A stretch of 45,355 nt of DNA from Rhodoferax sp. (GCF_023701345.1 NZ_JAMPXE010000007.1:1-45355); one strand, 5' to 3'; positions 17,737 to 26,472 are shown, counted from the stretch's first letter. Numbers and translations are program-made. The notes: a model not told the origin generated them from the letters alone.

Positions 17737-18081
17737 ATGCCAAGTTTCGGATCACCCTTTTCAGGCCTCGCCAACGACAGAAAACTCAAGCCGGAAGAGC
17801 TCGTCAGAGCCATCCGTTTCATGGTGGCATCCGAATATGAGGCCACCCAGCTGTACATGCAGCTGGCCGAGTCCACCGACCATCCGCTGGCGATTCAGGT
17901 GCTCACGGAGATTGCCAACGAGGAACTCGTCCACGCCGGCGAGTTCCTCAGGCTGCTGCATGAGCTGGCGCCAGAAGAGGCGAAACTTTACGCCAAAGGC
18001 GCCAAAGAGGTTGAAGAAAAAAACGAAAAATGGCATGGCAAGGCCAAGCCTGAAGCGCCTGCGCAAAAGCCGGCCAAATGA
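17737..18081 (+). CDS. Ferritin-like protein of the encapsulin-cargo type
   Basis: 114 aa. Two helices with metal-ligand pattern: E33/E35 in ASEYEATQLYMQLAE, then E62-E63 and H66 in EELVHAGEF, followed by a Lys/Glu-rich tail ending AQKPAK. It closely resembles the ferritin-like domain fused to archaeal encapsulins and the stand-alone encapsulated ferritins, which oxidise Fe(II) as decamers (family knowledge; the E/ExxH spacing agrees). No encapsulin shell gene is in the window and the C-terminus carries no obvious cargo peptide. AGGAGAAC precedes the ATG. It probably functions in iron or peroxide handling. Confidence 0.78.
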   Translation: MPSFGSPFSGLANDRKLKPEELVRAIRFMVASEYEATQLYMQLAESTDHPLAIQVLTEIANEELVHAGEFLRLLHELAPEEAKLYAKGAKEVEEKNEKWHGKAKPEAPAQKPAK

Positions 18082-18197
18082 TTCAGACTGGGTGCGTTGA
18101 CGAACAGATTGAATACGGTCTCGTTCCTATTCTCAAAGGGCAGGTCGAGCAATTGATGCTGCTTTTGATTCACAACAACTCTTTAAGGAAAATTCCC

Positions 18198-18605
18198 ATG
18201 AACTACGAAACCACTGAAACCACCCTCATGCAGACGGCTGACATCGTTGACGGACCAGGCCCTGCCTTCATGTCGGCCACCTCGCTGATTGGCGATGACG
18301 TTTACAACCTGCAGGACGAAGATCTGGGCGACGTCAAGGAAATCATGCTGGACATGCGCACGGGCAAGGTCACTTATGCCGTGTTGTCTTTCGGCGGATT
18401 CCTCGGCATGGGCGAAAAGCTCTTTGCCGTGCCATGGGCAGCACTCAAGCTCGACCCCGCGAACAAACGCATGATCCTGGACGTCAGCAAGGAACGCCTT
18501 GAAAGTGCACCGGGCTTTGACAGTGACAACTGGCCCAACATGGCAGACCCGGAATGGGCGAGCGGCATTCACACTTACTACGGCACCACATCCAGCCCCT
18601 ATTAA
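18198..18605 (+). CDS. PRC-barrel domain protein
   Basis: 135 aa. PRC-barrel pattern in residues ~28-100: ATSLIGDDVYNLQDEDLGDVKEIMLD, then GKVTYAVLSFGGFLGMGEKLFAVPW and LILDV-like strands, ending in an acidic Trp-rich tail (DSDNWPNMADPEW). Single-domain members of this type are soluble and occur beside stress genes. TAAGGAAAATTCCC precedes the ATG at 18198. The following perfect stem-loop at 18617-18647 probably ends the transcript with the ferritin-like gene. Confidence 0.88.
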   Translation: MNYETTETTLMQTADIVDGPGPAFMSATSLIGDDVYNLQDEDLGDVKEIMLDMRTGKVTYAVLSFGGFLGMGEKLFAVPWAALKLDPANKRMILDVSKERLESAPGFDSDNWPNMADPEWASGIHTYYGTTSSPY

Positions 18606-18616
18606 ATGAACGCCAT

Positions 18617-18647
18617 GGCCATGCGCTGAATTTGACAGCGCATGGCC
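18617..18647 (+). terminator. Stem-loop after PRC-barrel gene
   Basis: Perfect 12-bp arms (GGCCATGCGCTG and its complement) with a 7-base AT-rich loop, 12 bases past the stop. No T-run follows, so it may act with Rho or as an mRNA 3' end protector. Confidence 0.6.
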
Positions 18648-18740
18648 AACATGAAAAGCGGTGCGTCGTTGACGTGCGCGCCAGCCAGAACGATCGGTAG
18701 CCGGGTGCGAGGGCCTGTTTCGGGTTCTATGCTCTTTGAG

Positions 18741-18756
18741 GGTGCGCTGTCACACA
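18741..18756. promoter_or_regulatory. 16-bp palindromic motif, site 8
   Basis: GGTGCG-CTGT-CACACA followed by GAC. 74 bases before the small membrane protein ATG. Confidence 0.55.
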
Positions 18757-18829
18757 GACATTGGCAGGATCATGACGTAAATTCATGGCATAGGCAAAGA
18801 AGTCACATTCTGATTTATTGGAGAAATTT

Positions 18830-19036
18830 ATGAAAACCCTGCTTTCCATGACGGTCGGTGCCGCCTCTGTGTTCACCAGCGGTGTGGCGCTGGCGCAGAG
18901 CGGAACCATGATGGGCGGTGGCAACTCTGGCTTCGGCTGGATGGGTGGCTACGGCGGCGGTGCCTGGATGCCGCTCCTGCTTATTGTTGTCGTCATTGCC
19001 CTTGTGGTCTTGATTGTCCGGCGCAAAGACAAGTAA
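18830..19036 (+). CDS. Small exported Gly-rich membrane protein
   Basis: 68 aa. Signal peptide MKTLLSMTVGAASVFTSGVALAQS, a Gly/Met/Trp stretch (MMGGGNSGFGWMGGYGGG), one transmembrane helix (MPLLLIVVVIALVVLIV) and a short RRKDK tail. No named family. The leader TTATTGGAGAAATTT gives a strong ribosome site and matches that of the gene at 11331. It begins a run of three small envelope genes (18830, 19066, 19651). Confidence 0.75.
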   Translation: MKTLLSMTVGAASVFTSGVALAQSGTMMGGGNSGFGWMGGYGGGAWMPLLLIVVVIALVVLIVRRKDK

Positions 19037-19046
19037 CTGGTTTGAA

Positions 19047-19062
19047 GTCGCGCTGTCGAACA
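19047..19062. promoter_or_regulatory. 16-bp palindromic motif, site 9 (weak left arm)
   Basis: GTCGCG-CTGT-CGAACA followed by GACATG; the ATG is the proposed start of the next gene. The right arm is good and the left arm poor. Confidence 0.4.
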
Positions 19063-19065
19063 GAC

Positions 19066-19515
19066 ATGAAACCCTTCTTTAACGCTCGACGAACCCGGTA
19101 CTCCGCTGCCGTGATGCTGTTCGTCTGGCTGATGTCATTGGGGGTTGGCATAGCGAACGCGTGTCTGCTCCAGCAAGACCAAGGATCTCGCGACTATTTC
19201 ACTTCGGGGATTGACCTTACAGCGCTTCCTGAGCGCCATGCGGAGCCGAAACACTTCGCCACGAGAGCCGTTCTTTCTGAAGAAAACACATCTTCACCAG
19301 AAAAAGTAACATGCCTGCACTTTTGTGCGGCGGAGCAAAGCACCCTGGTCTCAGACCACTTGGTCGGACTCGTTCACCTGGATCTTGTACCCGTCTTGTT
19401 TTTGACCGGATTGCTGGTGCCGGCGACAGATCAGACCTCGTCGCCGCAGGCGTTCGCTAACCCGGCTTGGTCGGAGCCACCCGTCTCCATCCGCTATTTG
19501 CGGCTCACTATTTGA
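19066..19515 (+). CDS. Hypothetical exported protein with CLHFC motif
   Basis: 149 aa from ATG 19066; the frame is open to 19042 (TTG). N-terminal basic region then hydrophobic AAVMLFVWLMSLGVGIANA, a signal peptide or anchor. The middle is polar, then VTCLHFCAAEQ, followed by a second hydrophobic stretch LVHLDLVPVLFLTGLLVP. The overall layout is loosely like the DUF2946 copper-region proteins, but I cannot confirm that. No Shine-Dalgarno is visible, because motif site 9 fills that position. It is followed by the Met-rich gene. Confidence 0.55.
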   Translation: MKPFFNARRTRYSAAVMLFVWLMSLGVGIANACLLQQDQGSRDYFTSGIDLTALPERHAEPKHFATRAVLSEENTSSPEKVTCLHFCAAEQSTLVSDHLVGLVHLDLVPVLFLTGLLVPATDQTSSPQAFANPAWSEPPVSIRYLRLTI

Positions 19516-19650
19516 CATTTCCTCATCAGGCCTTTTGCCGAGCGGGTTGAACCGCCTGGCAGTGGGTCTGCATCTGCTTCGGGACAAGTTTTTGTGTCGG
19601 AGCCACTCTTTCGTTTCCTTAATTTTCTTATTTCTTCATTGGAGTTAACC

Positions 19651-20109
19651 ATGTCACACCTTCGCCAAACCGTTCTTGCTATTGCACTTACTACTGCTGC
19701 CATCGGCGCATCGGCGCAAACCGATGCACAGCAACAGCAGCATAAACAGCATCAAGCCAACATATTAGCTACCGAGCAGGCTACCCCTGCCGCACAAGGC
19801 GCTTCGGCGGCCACCCCAGCCAGCGCCGAGATGATGACCGCCATGGATGCAAAGATGAAAGCCATGGGCGAGATGCACCAAAAAATGATGGCCGCCAAGA
19901 CACCGAAAGAGAAAAAGGCACTGATGGCCGAGCACATGAAGAGCATGCAGGAGGGCATGAAGATGATGGGCATGATGGGTGGAGCCGGCATGGCCGACAT
20001 GCCGGGCAACATGGGCCAACATCACCAGATGATGGAAAAACGCATGGCCATGATGGAAGCCATGATGCAGATGATGATGGACCGGATGGCAGCGCCTGCT
20101 GCCAACTAA
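19651..20109 (+). CDS. Met/His-rich exported protein, probable periplasmic metal binder
   Basis: 152 aa. Signal peptide (LRQTVLAIALTTAAIGASAQ), then a Gln/His segment (QQQQHKQHQ), an Ala/Pro linker, and a C-terminal ~95 residues holding about 30 Met in helical spacing (for example HMKSMQEGMKMMGMM and QHHQMMEKRMAMMEAMM). Such Met/His clusters bind Cu(I)/Cu(II) or Ag in CopA/CopC/CusF-type proteins (family analogy). TTGGAGTTAACC precedes the ATG. No copper pump or oxidase lies in the window; the neighbouring CLHFC protein may be functionally linked. Confidence 0.75.
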   Translation: MSHLRQTVLAIALTTAAIGASAQTDAQQQQHKQHQANILATEQATPAAQGASAATPASAEMMTAMDAKMKAMGEMHQKMMAAKTPKEKKALMAEHMKSMQEGMKMMGMMGGAGMADMPGNMGQHHQMMEKRMAMMEAMMQMMMDRMAAPAAN

Positions 20110-20211
20110 AGACTTCAACACCATCAGACGTGACCATGCAGAGCTTCAGAAGCCATCAATTGTGTTCGGTCATTTCAGATTGATCTTGAGCATCTGATCC
20201 AGGAGAACTGC

Positions 20212-21822
20212 ATGGCTGTATTGATCGACATCAAGACGACGAAAATGCGCGCATTGCCGCGACTGATGCAAATCATGCGTGTGCTCGCCAAGCACAAGTT
20301 TCTGGGCGCCCTGTTTGGCCGGGGACATTGGCCGGCACCGACCGCGGTACGCGAAGCGCTGGAGGAACTGGGCGTCGTCTTTCTCAAGTTTGGACAGGTG
20401 CTTGCGATGCGGCGTGACCTGCTGCCAGCCGCCTACACCCGAGAGTTGGAGCAACTGCACGATCAGTTGCCGGCGATGCGCTTTGCCGCGGTGCGCGCGA
20501 AGGTCGAAAGCGAGCTTGGCGCTCCGTTGACGACGTTGTTCTCCTCGTTCGCTGAAGAGCCCATTGGCGCCGCCACCATTGCCCAGGTGCACGAAGCGAC
20601 CCTGCTGGACGGGCGACATGTGGCTGTGAAAGTGCAGCGGCCTGGCCTGATCGCGAAGATCGCCACTGATATGGCGGCATTGAATTACCTGGTGGCGCTC
20701 GGAGAAAGGCTGTTTCCGCGTCTGCGCGCACTGGTTCTGCCCATTGTGGTGCGTGAATTTGCGATCAGTTTGAACCGGGAAACTGATTTCAATCGTGAAG
20801 CGCATTCGGTCGTGCTCTATCGCACCGCCATGGCAGATTTTCCGGACCTGTGGATACCCGATGTCGTGATGGAGTGTTCGAACGGTGCCGTGCTCACCCT
20901 GGAGTTTTCGCCTGGTGAACGCATTGATTATTACGCCAAGCAGCATCCGGAGGCGATGTCGCGCTCGATGAACACCCTGGTCACACTGATGCTGCAAACC
21001 ATCTTCGAAGAAGGCCTGTTTCACGCCGACCCGCATCCGGGTAATGTTTTCGTCCTGCCCGACGGGCGGCTCTCGCTGCTGGATTTCGGCAATACGGGTG
21101 AGCTTGACGAGCCGATGCGCGAATCGCTGACGCTGCTGCTCGGTGCGGTGGTCCATGGCGATGCCCGGGCCGCCACCGAAGCCTATCTTGAAATGGCGCC
21201 CGGAAGTGAAAATGTCAATCGGGCGGCACTGCTGGCGGACATCAAGGCCGTGCTCTACGCCATCCGCCGGACCAATCTGGCCGATGTTTCAGTTGGGGAC
21301 GCCTTTGAATCGCTGCTGCGCGCCGGAAGCCGCAACGGGGTACACAACCCTGCCGAGTTTGTCCTGCTGGCACGGGCTTTCATCATCCTGGAGTCGATGA
21401 TTGCCAAACTCGCGCCTGAACACAATTACATGGGATCGTTTCGTGAAGAGATTTCGCGCCTGACTGCGCAGCATTTCTCACCGGAGCGATTGAAGGGCAA
21501 CACCGTCAAGCTGGCGCGCGACATGGAGCGCTTCATCATGGACGCCCCCGGCGACACGCGCCGCGTCCTGCGCCGCATCGCCGAAGGTGATCTCGGTCGA
21601 CTCCCCGGGCTGGAAGCCTTGGGCGGTCGTTTTAGCCGTAATCTCGAGCGACTCACGAGTGCCATCGCATTTGCGGCCCTCGTGATCGGCGGCTCCATGC
21701 TGCTGCTCAGTCCGATGGACGGCTGGCACCATGTTCTCGGTGAGATCATGGTTGTCAGTGGTGTTCTCGGCATGGTCTTCACCGCCATTGCGGCATTGCG
21801 TCACGACTATGGGCAGCGCTGA
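20212..21822 (+). CDS. AarF/UbiB (ABC1) atypical kinase family protein
   Basis: 536 aa. Kinase-like core: LGVVFLKFGQVLAMRRDLLP (KxGQ motif), AATIAQVHEATLLDGRHVAVKVQRPG with the catalytic Lys, the ExD-like RETDFNREA, FHADPHPGNVFVLPDGRLSLLDFGNTG (catalytic loop and DFG). Two C-terminal hydrophobic helices at about 478-496 and 505-530 anchor it in the membrane. UbiB proteins support ubiquinone synthesis as ATPases. This copy is not next to ubiE/ubiJ, so it may be an accessory paralogue; the symbol is left blank. GGAGAACTGC precedes the ATG. Its end overlaps the convergent response regulator by 16 bases. Confidence 0.88.
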   Translation: MAVLIDIKTTKMRALPRLMQIMRVLAKHKFLGALFGRGHWPAPTAVREALEELGVVFLKFGQVLAMRRDLLPAAYTRELEQLHDQLPAMRFAAVRAKVESELGAPLTTLFSSFAEEPIGAATIAQVHEATLLDGRHVAVKVQRPGLIAKIATDMAALNYLVALGERLFPRLRALVLPIVVREFAISLNRETDFNREAHSVVLYRTAMADFPDLWIPDVVMECSNGAVLTLEFSPGERIDYYAKQHPEAMSRSMNTLVTLMLQTIFEEGLFHADPHPGNVFVLPDGRLSLLDFGNTGELDEPMRESLTLLLGAVVHGDARAATEAYLEMAPGSENVNRAALLADIKAVLYAIRRTNLADVSVGDAFESLLRAGSRNGVHNPAEFVLLARAFIILESMIAKLAPEHNYMGSFREEISRLTAQHFSPERLKGNTVKLARDMERFIMDAPGDTRRVLRRIAEGDLGRLPGLEALGGRFSRNLERLTSAIAFAALVIGGSMLLLSPMDGWHHVLGEIMVVSGVLGMVFTAIAALRHDYGQR

Positions 21823-22211
21823 GTTTGACTTTCGGAAGGCACCTGTGCAGTTGTTGTCAGCCGGGCGGTGAGGGCCAGCAGTTCCTGATAGCGCAGGGGT
21901 TTGGCGATGTAGCCGTCGCAGCCGGCGGCCTCCATGTTTTCCCGGTCGCCGTTCATGGCCAATGCCGTCAAGGCCACGATCTTGATGTCGCGGGTGGCGG
22001 CATCGGCCTTGAGCAGGCGCGTGGCGGTCAGGCCATCCATGCCGGGCAGCTGGATGTCCATCAAGATCAGTTCGGGATGGTGTTGCCGCGCCAGCGCCAG
22101 ACCGGTCTCGGCATCGACCGCCTGCAACACCTCATGCGCCGCCTTTTGCAGCAGAAAAACCGCCAGCTTCATGTTGGTCGGGTTGTCTTCGATGATCAGC
22201 ACGCGCGCCAT
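21807..22211 (-). CDS. CheY-like single-domain response regulator
   Basis: 134 aa, one receiver domain: acidic pair E8-D9, phospho-acceptor D52 (LILMDIQLPGMDG), Thr in VALTALAM and Lys in YIAKPL. No output domain. It starts one base after the stop of the CHASE3 hybrid kinase, so it is translationally coupled and probably accepts phosphate from it. Its terminal 16 bases overlap the end of the aarF-type gene on the other strand. Confidence 0.9.
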   Translation of the reverse strand: MARVLIIEDNPTNMKLAVFLLQKAAHEVLQAVDAETGLALARQHHPELILMDIQLPGMDGLTATRLLKADAATRDIKIVALTALAMNGDRENMEAAGCDGYIAKPLRYQELLALTARLTTTAQVPSESQTQRCP

Positions 22212-22212
22212 G

Positions 22213-25200
22213 TCAGGACCTCCCGCTGCTCATGGCGCGGCGCACTTCGCTGATAAAACGGCCATGGTTGAATTCGGATTTTTCCAGCACCTTGAGCACA
22301 TTGCCGTTGAGACGCACGCGATCTTCATGCGTGATCTGCTTGGCCGTGACAACGACAACCGGAATGCTGGCCGTGCTCGCTTCGTCCTTGAGGGCCTCCA
22401 CCACTTCAAAGCCGTTGACCTCGGGCATCATCAAGTCCAGCACAATCAAATCCGGCAGCTGTTTGCGTGCCGTCTCGATGCCTTCCTTGCCACCAAAGGC
22501 CGACAGCACGCGGTAGCCCGCGGCATCCAGCTGGGTGCCCAGCAATTGAACCGCTTTGGGGTCGTCGTCCACCACCAGCACGGTGCGCTGCGCCGCGCCC
22601 GGGGTGGCAAAGCCGATGGCGTCGAGCGCGTGCATCATGTCTTCGCGGCGCACCGGCTTTTGCAGCACCTGGGAGGCGCCCAGCGACAAGCCGCGGTTGC
22701 TGTCGGCCACGATCGAGACCATCACCACCGGCACGTTTGAGAACAGTGGCTGCTGCTTGAAACGCTCCAGAAACTCCCAGCCATCCATGCCCGGCAACAA
22801 GATATCGAGGGTGATGAGGTCCGGGCGTTCCTGCCTGGCCAGTTCCAGCGCCGCCTCGGCGCTGACGGCACGCACGATGCGAAAGCCCGCGCCCTCCAAC
22901 TGCAGGCGCAGCAGTTCGGCGGCTTTGTCGTCGTCCTCAATCACCAGCACCAGGGGCGCAATGGCAGCACCGGCGGGTGCGGCCGGCCTCAACGTTACAC
23001 CGGCGGGCGCCGGGCTGGTACTGGCTGGTGCGACTTGGTCTGTTTGCTCGCGCCAGGGCAGCAGAACGGTGAAGGTGCACCCCTGGCCCGGGGTGCTGTG
23101 CAGGGTTACCGTGCCGCCGTGCAGTTCGGTCAGGCGCTTGACCATGGCCAGCCCCAGCCCGGTGCCTTCGTGGCGGCGCGCCAGGCTGCTGTCAATTTGC
23201 ATGAACGGCTGGAACAGGCGGCTCTGGTCGGCGGCGCTGATGCCAATGCCGGTGTCACTGACGGCCAGCTCCAGGTCGCTCGCCAAGCCGTCACCCGACA
23301 CGGCGGCGCGCGCGACGCGGCGTGCCGTGAGGCGCACGCTGCCACCGTTGGGGGTGAACTTGACGGCGTTGGAGAGCAGGTTGTAAATGATCTGCTTGAG
23401 CTTGCGCTCGTCGGCCAATATCTCGCCCAGACCGGGCGCCACCTCGGCGCTCAGCTTCAGGCGGTGTGCCATGGCTTTTTCCTTGACCACCAGCAGGCTG
23501 GCCTGCACCAGCGGCTCGACTTCCAGCGCTTCGAGCTCCAGCGTCATCTTGCCGGCCTCCACTTTGGACAAATCCAGGATGTCGTTGATGAGCGCCAGCA
23601 GGTGGTTGCCGCTGTCGAAAATGTCCTTGACAAATTCCTTTTGATCGGCGTTGAGTTCACCGCTCAAACCATCCTTGAGCACTTCAGAGAAACCGATGAT
23701 GGCGTTGAGCGGGGTGCGCAGCTCATGCGACATGTTGGCCAGAAACTCGGACTTCATGCGGCTGCTTTCCTGCAGGCGCTGATTTTTGATCTCGATTTCT
23801 TCGCTGCTGGCGCGCAACTGTTGGGCCATCAGCTTGAGGTCGTCAAACTGGCGCAGGTTGTGCAGTGCCACCCCCAACTGGGCGGCCAGCCGCTGCAGGA
23901 AGGCCCGGTCGGCGTCCTGCAGCGGCTGGCTGGCCGCCAGCACCAGCACGGCCAGGCATTGCCCCAGGTGTTGCACCGGCAGCATCAGCACCTGGGCCGG
24001 CACAAAGTCGGCCACGCCGGTTTGCAGCGTCAGTTGGGCGCTGTCGAGCACTGTCAGTTGGCCACTTTGGGCAGCTTGCCCGAGCAGGCCCTCGCCCAAG
24101 GCGAAGGCACGTGGCACCTCCGCACCCAGCGCGTGTGCGGCTTCGCATTGAAAACGGCCGCGCCATTCGTCAAAAGCGTACAAGGCCGAGACCGGAAACG
24201 GATGCTGCGCGGCCAGCAGGGCCAGCAGCCCGTCGAACACCCGGGCGCGCTCAAAGCTGCTTGAAAACAGTGCCAGCGCTTTGCCCTGGGTGTCGTCATA
24301 CAGGGCGGCGGCGCGCAACTGGCGCTCGGTTTGCTTGAAGGCCGTGACATCCACATTGACGGAGACGGCGCCGGTGAGACGCCCGGTCTCGTCGCGCAGT
24401 GGCATGGTGTGGTTGGTGATGGTTTTGCGCGTGCCGTCAAAACAGCCAATGTCCACCAGCTCATCACGAATGGTTTCACCGCTGCGCAGGGTGCGCGCCA
24501 GCGCCCAGTCCTGGGCTGCCAGGCGCTTGCCGCTGTCGGGCCACCAGCCCACATAGTCCCCATAGTCCTGCAGGCCCACGTGGTGCTCACCGCTCCAGAT
24601 GCGTTGCGCGGCCGGGTTGATCTGGTTGACCTGGCCACTGGCATCGGCCACCAGCACCCCCACCGGCAACAGCTCCAGAATCTGCTTGGTTTGCCGTTCA
24701 TTGGCACGCCGGCTGGCCTCTTCGGCAAGCCGGCGCTGCATTTCGCGGCGGGTGCGCCAGGTCAGCAGCAGCATGATGGCCACGGCCAGCGCCGCCAGCA
24801 ACGCGCCAATGCCCAGGGCGCGCTGCGCGCTGCGCTCGACTTTGTCGGAGCGCTCGGCCAGCAGCTTGCGCTCGGAGGCAATCATGTCGTCAACCAACTG
24901 CGTGCTCTCTTCGACCACCTGCGCCGAGGCGCCGGAACTCACATAAGCACGCACAGCCTCCAGGCCTTGCGTGCGAAAGATTCGCTGATTTTGATCGATC
25001 AGCAGCAGGGTCCGTTTGACCAGGCGGCCAAGCCGTTCCAGGGTCGCCGCCTGGCTTGGGTTGTAGGCGGTGAGTTGCTTGAGGAGGCCCAGACGCCGCT
25101 GCACGTCGGCCTCCAGATTGGCCCGATCTGCCAGGAAGAGCTCGTTGCCGGTAAGCAGGTAGATGCGCTGGCCCGACACAATGGTCTGCAGGCCGTTGGT

Positions 25201-25365
25201 CACGCCGTTGAGCGTTTCAATCACCTCATGGGTGTGATTGACCCAGTCCAGGTTGTTACGGTAGTCATCAACGGTGCGGTACATCAACGCACCGACCAGC
25301 AGCAACACCAGCAGGCTGCCCAAAACCCCCCCAATCAACCGGGCTTGCAGGGAAAACTGTTTCAT
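22213..25365 (-). CDS. CHASE3-PAS-GAF hybrid sensor histidine kinase with two receivers
   Basis: About 1050 aa. Transmembrane helix, periplasmic CHASE3 domain (TVDDYRNN..., GQRIYLLTGNELF), second transmembrane helix (LGIGALLAALAVAIMLLL), PAS (LLPVGVLVADASGQV), GAF (ALFSSSFERARVF onward), HisKA with MSHELRTPLNAIIGF, HATPase with DTGIGIS and GTGLGLAMVKRL, then two receiver domains (DILLPGMDGWE and DLMMPEVNGFE). ATG 25365 was chosen because AAAGGAACTTGTG precedes it; a second in-frame ATG lies at 25383. It follows the HD-GYP gene by 45 bases and is followed by a third receiver protein, so a multistep phosphorelay is likely. No HPt domain is visible. Confidence 0.9.
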   Translation of the reverse strand: MKQFSLQARLIGGVLGSLLVLLLVGALMYRTVDDYRNNLDWVNHTHEVIETLNGVTNGLQTIVSGQRIYLLTGNELFLADRANLEADVQRRLGLLKQLTAYNPSQAATLERLGRLVKRTLLLIDQNQRIFRTQGLEAVRAYVSSGASAQVVEESTQLVDDMIASERKLLAERSDKVERSAQRALGIGALLAALAVAIMLLLTWRTRREMQRRLAEEASRRANERQTKQILELLPVGVLVADASGQVNQINPAAQRIWSGEHHVGLQDYGDYVGWWPDSGKRLAAQDWALARTLRSGETIRDELVDIGCFDGTRKTITNHTMPLRDETGRLTGAVSVNVDVTAFKQTERQLRAAALYDDTQGKALALFSSSFERARVFDGLLALLAAQHPFPVSALYAFDEWRGRFQCEAAHALGAEVPRAFALGEGLLGQAAQSGQLTVLDSAQLTLQTGVADFVPAQVLMLPVQHLGQCLAVLVLAASQPLQDADRAFLQRLAAQLGVALHNLRQFDDLKLMAQQLRASSEEIEIKNQRLQESSRMKSEFLANMSHELRTPLNAIIGFSEVLKDGLSGELNADQKEFVKDIFDSGNHLLALINDILDLSKVEAGKMTLELEALEVEPLVQASLLVVKEKAMAHRLKLSAEVAPGLGEILADERKLKQIIYNLLSNAVKFTPNGGSVRLTARRVARAAVSGDGLASDLELAVSDTGIGISAADQSRLFQPFMQIDSSLARRHEGTGLGLAMVKRLTELHGGTVTLHSTPGQGCTFTVLLPWREQTDQVAPASTSPAPAGVTLRPAAPAGAAIAPLVLVIEDDDKAAELLRLQLEGAGFRIVRAVSAEAALELARQERPDLITLDILLPGMDGWEFLERFKQQPLFSNVPVVMVSIVADSNRGLSLGASQVLQKPVRREDMMHALDAIGFATPGAAQRTVLVVDDDPKAVQLLGTQLDAAGYRVLSAFGGKEGIETARKQLPDLIVLDLMMPEVNGFEVVEALKDEASTASIPVVVVTAKQITHEDRVRLNGNVLKVLEKSEFNHGRFISEVRRAMSSGRS

Positions 25366-25410
25366 CACAAGTTCCTTTGGCATTGTCTGCTGGCACCCGG
25401 GCGGGTGCGC

Positions 25411-26472
25411 TCAGGTATCGGCATGCTGGTCATAAATGGCGGCGAAATGGTCCGCCTCCCGCTCGAAACAGGCCAGCACTTGCGGATCGAAATGGCCGGG
25501 CTGGACCCGGCCGTCGCCCTGCGAGATGATCTGGCAGGCGCGCGCATGGTCAAACGGGGGCTTGTAGGGCCGCCGACTGCGCAGCGCGTCGTACACGTCA
25601 CAGATTTGCATCAGGCGCGCGGCCAGCGGGATGGCTTCGCCCTTGAGGCCGTTCGGATAGCCGCTGCCGTCCCAGTGTTCATGGTGGTTGAGGGCGATGT
25701 CATGGCCCATGCGGGTGTAGGGCGAGCTGGTGCCGGCCAGAATGGCGGCGCCCAGCGCGCTGTGGCTGCGCATGATGTCCCACTCGGACGCGCTCAGCGG
25801 GCCGGGCTTGAACAGGATATGGTCCGGAATGCCGATCTTGCCCACATCGTGCATCGGGCTGGCCAGGAAAATGGTCTCCTGATAGTCGGTCGGCATGTGC
25901 AGCGCCCGGGCCAGTGCCCGGCAGTAATGGCTGATGCGGCGCACATGGTGGCCGGTTTCCTCGTCCTTGTGTTCAGCCGCGCGCACCAAGGTGAAGATGG
26001 TGTCGCGACTGGCAGCATAAAGCTCGGCGGTGCGCTGCTGCACCTGCTCTTCGAGCAGGCGGTTGTGGTTGACCAGAAAGTCGCCATACTCCTTGAGCCG
26101 AAGCAAGTTGCGCACCCGCACGTTGAGTTCGGCGCGGTCAAACGGTTTGGACAGAAACTCTTCAGCACCCGCTTCCAGGGCGAGCTGCCTGGTCGCCCGG
26201 TCGTCCAGTGAGGTCACCACAATGATGGGTATTTGCCGGGTGCGGGCATCGGCCTTGAGCCGCTTGGTGGCCTCGTAACCATCCATCTCCGGCATCAGCA
26301 GGTCGAGCAGGATCAGGTCGGGCGGCTGCGCTACGGCGAGGGCCAGCGCATCTTGGCCATTGCGGGCCGCGACGGTGGCATACCCCTCGGCATGCAGCAA
26401 GGACTCGAGTAATTTGACGTTGCGCGCCTCGTCATCCACGACAAGGATGTTGGCGGTTTTTATTTCCGGCAT
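25411..26472 (-). CDS. HD-GYP response regulator (RpfG type), c-di-GMP phosphodiesterase
   Basis: 353 aa. Receiver domain 1-130 with D13-D14, phospho-acceptor D57 (LILLDLLMPEMDG) and Lys in FLSKPF. A coiled linker follows, then an HD-GYP domain: HVRRISHYCRALA, SPMHDVGKIGIPDHIL (HD pair), HHEHWDGSGYPNGLKG (the GYP signature). Expected to hydrolyse c-di-GMP when phosphorylated. First gene of the operon with the CHASE3 kinase and CheY-like protein. Upstream is an AT-rich A/T-tract stretch (26490-26520) that may hold the promoter. With the EAL protein at 3452, the window encodes two distinct c-di-GMP hydrolases and no intact cyclase. Confidence 0.93.
   Translation of the reverse strand: MPEIKTANILVVDDEARNVKLLESLLHAEGYATVAARNGQDALALAVAQPPDLILLDLLMPEMDGYEATKRLKADARTRQIPIIVVTSLDDRATRQLALEAGAEEFLSKPFDRAELNVRVRNLLRLKEYGDFLVNHNRLLEEQVQQRTAELYAASRDTIFTLVRAAEHKDEETGHHVRRISHYCRALARALHMPTDYQETIFLASPMHDVGKIGIPDHILFKPGPLSASEWDIMRSHSALGAAILAGTSSPYTRMGHDIALNHHEHWDGSGYPNGLKGEAIPLAARLMQICDVYDALRSRRPYKPPFDHARACQIISQGDGRVQPGHFDPQVLACFEREADHFAAIYDQHADT

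Noticed and set aside
17737-18605. Encapsulin nanocompartment operon
   Set aside because: The second gene is a PRC-barrel protein, not a HK97-fold shell.
24331-26211. Open frame of 626 codons on the plus strand opposite the kinase and HD-GYP genes
   Set aside because: Lies over two clearly coding minus-strand genes and shows no motif; a codon-bias shadow.
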